Shown piece by piece: positions 5,725 to 10,431 of a stretch of 10,431 nucleotides of DNA. Below the pieces are notes generated by a model, which was given only the letters and a program-made list of their open reading frames with translations, was not told the DNA's origin and did no database searches. The position numbers and the translations under genes are program-made. Numbering within the stretch: position 1 is the first letter of the stretch; every line of letters begins with the position of its first letter. This stretch comes from Rickettsia typhi (GTDB lineage: Bacteria > Pseudomonadota > Alphaproteobacteria > Rickettsiales > Deianiraeaceae), in the NCBI GenBank assembly GCA_945861605.1, contig CAMAVG010000029.1:1-10431 (forward strand), read 5' to 3'.

Positions 5725-7692
5725 ATGAAAAATTTAATTGCAAATATTTGCTTATTCTTCCAAAGTGAGTTCGCGAAAATTAAAGAGCAAGAAAATTATC
5801 ATTTGGTTTTCAACTTTGTGTTGTTTTTGCTTGGAATTACAACTTGCTATTTCCGATTATGGGTTTTCGCCGGCATTCTTGCCGTTTTAACATTTCGCAA
5901 TGCAACGCGATTCGTCATTTTTTCACTTGGATTTCTTTCAATGTTGGTGAATTTTGGAATTTACAACCAAACGCTAATAACGGAAAAGCACGATGGAGTC
6001 GAAGTCATTGCAACACTTGAAAGCATTTCGCATAAGGAAAAATCGGTGAAATATACTCTTTCCAATGTTCAAAATCTTTCGAGCAATCTTCCAATTGAAG
6101 GGAAAATTATGGCATATTGCAGAAATTGCGACGGTCTTGACCTTCAGGAAAACTCGAAAGTTCGCGGCGTTTTGAATATTTTTCCTCTCCCAAAAAAAGT
6201 TTATCCAACAGGTTATGACATCGAAAACAAATATCGCTTTCTTGGGTATTCAGCCTTTGCCTTTATTGATGATATTTCGCAGGAAAATATTAAGAAACAT
6301 AATTCTGAAAATTTCTTCACAAATGCGGTTCACATTCGCACATTTTTCCTGAAAAAACTTCAAAACTTTGCCGATACATACAAAATTGCGAACGAACCTT
6401 TGAGTATCGCCGAAGCTCTTTTTCTTGGGGAGACATCACGGATTTCAACGCAAACGAATGATATTCTGCGGGCAAGCGGATTGACTCACATAATCTCGAT
6501 CTCGGGTTTTCATATTTCAATTATCGTGTTTTTGGTTTATGGCTTCACGGCAAGGTTTCTCGCACTGTCATCAACCGTTCGAAGAAATTGGAATGTGAAA
6601 ATTCCTGCGATGGTTTTTTCGCTTTTGTTTTCATTTTTATACCTTGCCGTTGCAGGAATGCCAATTCCGGGAATTCGCAGCTTTGTTATGATATTCTTTG
6701 GCGTGGTTGCGGCATTTTTTAGTGTTAAGCCGCGGTGTTTGGCGGGTGTGGTGTTTTCCGGTTTTGCACTTTTGGTGTTCGTTCCACACGCGTTGTTTTT
6801 TGCATCGTTTCAACTTTCGTTCTTGGCAATTTTAACTCTTGCGATGATAATCGACAATTCATGGGGAGTGAAAAACATTTTCTTGCGTTATTGTGTGGGA
6901 ATTGTTAAGTCATCTTTCGCGATTACACTTGTGACGGCACCCGTGGTTTTGTATCACTTTGGAACAGTTTCGCTGGTGAATCCGCTTGTCAACATTTTAG
7001 CAATTCCCCTTTTTACATTCATGATTATGCCTGTTGGTGTTTTGTTTTTTCTCTTGACTATTACGCCATTTGAAACGAGTTTTCTAAATATTTTTCTTGG
7101 CAAAACAATGTTTGAATCAATTTCGAAGATGATATCAGGTTCGGAGTATATCTCCAATTTTGAATATTCATTCGTCGCACTTAAGGAGATCCCTCTGGAA
7201 TCCGTTCTTTTGTTAATTTGCGGAATTTTGTTGATGTTTTTGATTAAAACAGTTTTGAAAATCACGGGATTAATTCTTTGCGTTGTTGGACTTTTGATTT
7301 TCATTTACTCGAAAACACCGGATATCATCGCCAATGAAAATTCACTCGTATTTCGCGATTCAGGGCAGTACTACATAATTTCGCAAAAACAGGAGGAATT
7401 CGTTCAATCAATTTGGCGTGGAAAGCTTGGAATGAAAAAGGATTTCCTTGACGGCAAGAAATTTTGCGATGAAAACGGAATTTGCATTGCTAACAAGATT
7501 ACATACATCCAAAAAGATGCAAATATCGCAAATGTTCCATTTCTGAAATGCACGGATGTCCTTGTTTCACACATTGATGTCGATACATCACTTCTGCAAT
7601 GCAAATACAAAGTTGTTCTGACGAAAGAATCCCTCGCCCAGCAAGCATTTGTTGTATTGAAATATAACGAAGTGTTGGTAAAAACTCCTTGA
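5725..7692 (+). CDS. comEC: ComEC/Rec2-family DNA uptake channel protein, without MBL domain
   Basis: ComEC is the inner-membrane channel through which single-stranded DNA enters the cytoplasm in natural transformation. I choose the ATG at 5725 (655 aa); an in-frame ATG at 5686 would overlap aroE by 36 nt. Hydrophobic segments follow the N-terminus. A soluble region of the DUF4131 type (about 90-185) contains YPTGYDIENKYRFLGYSA. The Competence domain begins near IAEALFLGETSRISTQTNDI (228-247), followed by ASGLTHIISISGFHISI (250-266), then a long series of membrane helices. The C-terminus carries a small soluble domain with CDENGIC and LKCTDVLVSH instead of a metallo-beta-lactamase domain, as in alphaproteobacterial ComEC. 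No other competence gene is present. Whether this organism is transformable cannot be judged. Confidence 0.93.
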   Translation: MKNLIANICLFFQSEFAKIKEQENYHLVFNFVLFLLGITTCYFRLWVFAGILAVLTFRNATRFVIFSLGFLSMLVNFGIYNQTLITEKHDGVEVIATLESISHKEKSVKYTLSNVQNLSSNLPIEGKIMAYCRNCDGLDLQENSKVRGVLNIFPLPKKVYPTGYDIENKYRFLGYSAFAFIDDISQENIKKHNSENFFTNAVHIRTFFLKKLQNFADTYKIANEPLSIAEALFLGETSRISTQTNDILRASGLTHIISISGFHISIIVFLVYGFTARFLALSSTVRRNWNVKIPAMVFSLLFSFLYLAVAGMPIPGIRSFVMIFFGVVAAFFSVKPRCLAGVVFSGFALLVFVPHALFFASFQLSFLAILTLAMIIDNSWGVKNIFLRYCVGIVKSSFAITLVTAPVVLYHFGTVSLVNPLVNILAIPLFTFMIMPVGVLFFLLTITPFETSFLNIFLGKTMFESISKMISGSEYISNFEYSFVALKEIPLESVLLLICGILLMFLIKTVLKITGLILCVVGLLIFIYSKTPDIIANENSLVFRDSGQYYIISQKQEEFVQSIWRGKLGMKKDFLDGKKFCDENGICIANKITYIQKDANIANVPFLKCTDVLVSHIDVDTSLLQCKYKVVLTKESLAQQAFVVLKYNEVLVKTP

Positions 7693-7738
7693 TTTTTCCA
7701 ATTATCATGACCATTTTCCCGTATGTTATTTTTTGTAT

Positions 7739-8629
7739 ATGTCACAAAAATTGAAAATTATGCCTCAAGATAAGGGGTTTTTGGCACTTGAAGATGAAAC
7801 ATCATATGAAAACGCAAAGGTTGTAATCGTCCCATTTGGCTTGGAATCTTCGGTAAGTTATGAAGGCGGAACGAGAAACGGTCCAAAGGCGATGATAAAA
7901 GCCAGCCACCAAGTTGAACTTTTTGACGACGAATTTTGGTGCGAACCATTCACTTCATTCCCACTTTGTACCCTTGAAGAACCATCGGTTTCAAACAAGT
8001 TGAATCAGGAAATCGATACTTTGGAAGCAATAATTCAAAAAATTCTTGACGATGGAAAATTTCCAATGACATTTGGCGGCGAACATTCTATCACAATTGG
8101 AACAATCAAACCATTTGCACGGAAATATGACGACCTCGTAATTCTTCACTTCGATGCCCACGCCGACCTTAGAGATTCCTACAATGATGAGCCAAACTCT
8201 CACGCTTCAGCACTTCGCAGATGTCTTGATTTTGACAACATCAAACTTGTTTCATACGGAATTCGCAATATTTCGCAAAGTGAAATCCCATTTTTGGAAG
8301 CAAATTCGCACAGAATTAAAATTAACTGGGCAAGAACGAAAACCGAGTGGAATCTGGAGGAAGACCTCAAATGGTTTAAAGGAAAAAATGTTTATTTAAC
8401 ATTCGATGTCGACGGTTTTGATTCAAGCGTCATGCCGGCAACCGGAACCCCAGAACCGGGTGGACTTTTTTGGAACGATGTCCTACCAATAATTAAAGCG
8501 GTTATGAATGTTTCAAATGTTGTTGGTGCGGATATCAACGAACTTGCACCAAAGGAAGGAATGCATTTTTGTGATTTCCTTGCCGCAAAGCTTGCTTACA
8601 AAATTCTTTCGTATAAATTCTGCAAGTAA
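7739..8629 (+). CDS. speB: agmatinase-family ureohydrolase
   Basis: This is a manganese-dependent ureohydrolase of the arginase/agmatinase family, most likely agmatinase, which splits agmatine into putrescine and urea. In the 296-aa product all six metal ligands are present: H116 in GGEHS (113-117), D139, H141 and D143 in DAHAD, and D223 and D225 in FDVDGFD. Other family stretches are YEGGTRNGPKAM (41-52), NSHASALRR (153-161), PATGTPEPGGL (233-243) and the late ELAP (268-271) followed by DFLAAKLAYKIL. Guanidinobutyrase or a related activity cannot be excluded, because substrate choice depends on loops I cannot judge. The ATG at 7739 is preferred over an in-frame TTG 6 nt upstream; an ATG at 7760 is another possibility. 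No speA or other polyamine gene is in the window. Its stop is 1 bp from that of the convergent lipoprotein gene. Confidence 0.9.
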   Translation: MSQKLKIMPQDKGFLALEDETSYENAKVVIVPFGLESSVSYEGGTRNGPKAMIKASHQVELFDDEFWCEPFTSFPLCTLEEPSVSNKLNQEIDTLEAIIQKILDDGKFPMTFGGEHSITIGTIKPFARKYDDLVILHFDAHADLRDSYNDEPNSHASALRRCLDFDNIKLVSYGIRNISQSEIPFLEANSHRIKINWARTKTEWNLEEDLKWFKGKNVYLTFDVDGFDSSVMPATGTPEPGGLFWNDVLPIIKAVMNVSNVVGADINELAPKEGMHFCDFLAAKLAYKILSYKFCK

Positions 8630-8630
8630 C

Positions 8631-9188
8631 CTAGCAAATACCAGCACCGCAGGCTGAATCCCACCTTGGGTATTCATCGCCCATTACTATGTGGCGGTCG
8701 GATCTTTTAGCCTCTTGGTATGTGAATGGGTGGACTATTGGATCGCCATGATATTCAACCGATGCTTTTGCAACTGTTGCCTGTTTGATGAACAAGATGT
8801 ATTCTATTTCAACTTTGTTCAGCTTGTTTAATTCGTTTGAAAGACCATTTCGCGCAAGTTTTATGTATTCGTAGTTATCCCGCGGAAGGGTTTCAACTGT
8901 AATATTCTTCATTCTTGAAAAGTCATTCTTGCTTAGGAAGTCAAAGTATTCTGCATTTTCTTGGTATTTTTCCTCAAGATTTGTGATTTTTTGGGAATAA
9001 TATTGATACCCGCTCTGTGTAAATGGGCTTTTGTCATCAAGGTAGTTCAGGTTTTGAAGTGGAATCGTTCGTGATTGGTTTTTATACTTCTGGTTGAATT
9101 CCGTGTTATTTGCGTTTGATGTGTAGCTTGGTTTTTTTGAACAACTTGCCGCTAAAATTACCAATACGATTGCGAGTTTTTGCAACAT
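8631..9188 (-). CDS. unknown lipoprotein overlapping the RND permease gene
   Basis: The 185-aa product begins with a typical lipoprotein signal peptide, MLQKLAIVLVILAASC, with lipobox LAAS-C and lipidated Cys16. The next residue is Ser, which under the usual +2 rule favours the outer membrane. The mature part is polar and mostly helical in appearance (for example NLEEKYQENAEYFDFLS, 70-86), with an Asn-rich linker after the Cys. The last residues are ACGAGIC, giving two cysteines (C180, C185) that might form a small disulfide or bind a ligand. I do not recognise the family. The start lies 83 nt inside the 3' end of the RND permease gene, in a different frame, so the two are probably co-transcribed and coupled. 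A link with efflux or envelope function is inferred only from position. Confidence 0.8.
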   Translation of the reverse strand: MLQKLAIVLVILAASCSKKPSYTSNANNTEFNQKYKNQSRTIPLQNLNYLDDKSPFTQSGYQYYSQKITNLEEKYQENAEYFDFLSKNDFSRMKNITVETLPRDNYEYIKLARNGLSNELNKLNKVEIEYILFIKQATVAKASVEYHGDPIVHPFTYQEAKRSDRHIVMGDEYPRWDSACGAGIC

Positions 9189-10431
9189 ACCCCCTGAGTC
9201 TTAAATAAAGTAGTACCTTAGAAGGGGTAAAAAATAAAGTCAAGATAGTTGAGAAAGTTAATCCACCTGCAATTGCCGAAGAGAGTTGAATCCACCACTG
9301 AGAAGTTGGAGAATTCAAGGTCAGAACTGCTGTTTCAAAGCTTATTCCAATTCCAAACATTGCCGGAAGAAGCCCTACAACATTTGTTGCACTGGTTAAT
9401 AAAATTGGTTTTGCACGAAGAAGTGCGGCTTTTATCAACGCTTCTTTAATTGAGGCATCGCTTTCGTGTGTGAGGTCTTTCTTAAATTCTTGGAAGAAAT
9501 CAAGGTATATCAGGTTGTTACTCACAACAATTCCCGCAAGGGCAATAATTCCAATTCCACACATAACAATGCTGAGTGGATTTTGCGAAATAACAAGCCC
9601 AAGCAAAACGCCGACTATCGAAAGGAAGACGGAGCTCATGATAATAAACGCATAACCAAATGAATTGAATTCAATTAGGAAAATGAGGAAAATTGCGACG
9701 AGGGCTATCAAAAACGCATTTTGCAAGAACGCCATTGTTTCCTGTTGGTCTTCGTCCGTTCCGCCGGCGAAAATCTCAACAGAATGTTTTTTTGCGATTT
9801 TTTGAATATCTTTGAATATTTTTTCTTTTTCTTGGGATTTAATAACATCAACAACCTTACCGGTTTCATCGGTGTATTTCTCCTTCACATTTGCTTTGAC
9901 GGCGAGCATCAGCCTTCCATTTTTACGCAGAATCTCCACCAATTCAGGGGCTTTTGTAATTTTGACAAAGTTTGAAATTGGAATAGACTTCCCATTCTTT
10001 ACAAGAAAACTGTTCATAATTCTTGCGAGGTTTCGCTCCTGTGCTGGGTATCGAAGAAGGATTTCAGATTTTGCGTCGAGGTAATCCGGCGAGTATTTGT
10101 CAATCAAAACGCCATTTGTTGCAAGTTTGACATATCCCGCAATAACCGAAGCATCGATATCATACTTCATTGCAAGCTCCTTATCCACAAGAACTTGGTA
10201 TTCAATTCTTTCAGGTGGTCGGGTATCTTCCACATTTTGCAAAACAACTTGGTTGTTCAGGTAATCCTTCATTTCCTGCACTGCAACTTGCATTTTTTGA
10301 AGTGAATCGCCAAAAATTTCATAGTAAATATCCGTTGTTTGTGGAGGACCATCCTTCTCTTTTTCAAAAGTCACAATAAAACCCGCTTGCGTAACATTTT
10401 CTTGAAGGTCGTCGATAATTTTACCAGCCTT
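9106..10431 (-). CDS. RND-family efflux permease, C-terminal part (5' end outside window)
   Basis: The frame is open to the right edge, giving 441 residues of the C-terminal half of an inner-membrane RND transporter of the AcrB type, which works with a periplasmic adaptor and outer-membrane channel to expel compounds using proton flow. The visible part begins in the periplasmic porter domain, with the subfamily motif EKEKDGPP. Five membrane segments (TM8-12) follow, with FLIALVAIFLIFLIEF, GIGIIALAGIVVSNNLIYLD, RAKPILLTSATNVVGLLPAM and SAIAGGLTFSTILTLFFTP. The position of the TM10 lysine of AcrB (K940) is a Ser here, as part of VSNN. A GTG at 10374-10372 is internal, not the start. The C-terminal tail is basic (KKTKLHIKRK) and overlaps the lipoprotein signal-peptide region. 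Confidence 0.9.
   Translation of the reverse strand, partial: KAGKIIDDLQENVTQAGFIVTFEKEKDGPPQTTDIYYEIFGDSLQKMQVAVQEMKDYLNNQVVLQNVEDTRPPERIEYQVLVDKELAMKYDIDASVIAGYVKLATNGVLIDKYSPDYLDAKSEILLRYPAQERNLARIMNSFLVKNGKSIPISNFVKITKAPELVEILRKNGRLMLAVKANVKEKYTDETGKVVDVIKSQEKEKIFKDIQKIAKKHSVEIFAGGTDEDQQETMAFLQNAFLIALVAIFLIFLIEFNSFGYAFIIMSSVFLSIVGVLLGLVISQNPLSIVMCGIGIIALAGIVVSNNLIYLDFFQEFKKDLTHESDASIKEALIKAALLRAKPILLTSATNVVGLLPAMFGIGISFETAVLTLNSPTSQWWIQLSSAIAGGLTFSTILTLFFTPSKVLLYLRLRGYVAKTRNRIGNFSGKLFKKTKLHIKRK

Noticed and set aside
6954..7304. Minus-strand open frame of 116 codons opposite comEC
   Set aside because: It mirrors a membrane-helix-coding region of comEC, has no recognisable motif, and comEC is clearly the real gene.
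7689..7738. Promoter for the agmatinase gene in the 46-bp gap
   Set aside because: TTGATT and TATGTT are 27 nt apart and other pairs are poor; no acceptable -35/-10 combination was found.
7404..7745. Minus-strand open frame across the comEC end and the agmatinase start
   Set aside because: Opposite two well supported genes, with no protein-like features.
9189..9197. G-rich AGGGGG just before the lipoprotein start as a Shine-Dalgarno
   Set aside because: It ends only 1 nt before the ATG, too close for a normal ribosome binding site, and it encodes Arg-Gly of the permease.
1..10431. CRISPR array, transposon, integron, toxin-antitoxin or tRNA/rRNA genes
   Set aside because: No spaced direct repeats, transposase or recombinase motifs, or tRNA-like cloverleaf sequences were seen on either strand.

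Overview
The window is a compact, AT-rich bacterial chromosome segment of housekeeping genes. The best guess is a derived alphaproteobacterium, possibly of the Rickettsiales/Holosporales kind. Three things suggest this: rpsK is followed directly by rpoA with no rpsD between them; ComEC has no C-terminal metallo-beta-lactamase domain; and YgfZ, the CcmA-like protein and the RND permease resemble the forms I know from that group. The assignment is inference. I see no transposase, integrase, CRISPR array, tRNA or rRNA. No stretch over 300 bases lacks a gene.

Layout. (1) 1-182: a possible partial minus-strand reading frame at the left edge and a good sigma70-type promoter. (2) 183-1713: ygfZ, yidD and a CcmA-like gene, joined by two ATGA stop/start overlaps. 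YgfZ belongs to Fe-S cluster maintenance and YidD to membrane protein insertion. The third protein looks like a heme-exporter ABC ATPase that has lost its nucleotide-binding motifs. (3) 1779-4861: a ribosomal/RNA polymerase operon, rplM-rpsI-rpsM-rpsK-rpoA, followed by a 77-aa unknown protein where rplQ (L17) would be expected, then an intrinsic terminator. (4) 4918-5721 minus: aroE (shikimate dehydrogenase), divergent from comEC (5725-7692 plus) with 3 bp between the two start codons. (5) 7739-8629 plus: an agmatinase-family ureohydrolase. (6) 8631-10431 minus: the C-terminal part of an RND efflux permease, then a lipoprotein gene whose signal peptide is encoded inside the permease gene in another frame.

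Two properties run through the window. Spacing is extremely tight: 4-nt overlaps, an 83-nt overlap, a 1-bp convergent gap and a 3-bp divergent gap. Shine-Dalgarno sequences are almost absent, even in front of ribosomal protein genes. There is no obvious defence or mobile system. The most unusual items are the 77-aa protein in the rplQ position, the degenerate CcmA-like protein, and the SD-poor, overlapping architecture.
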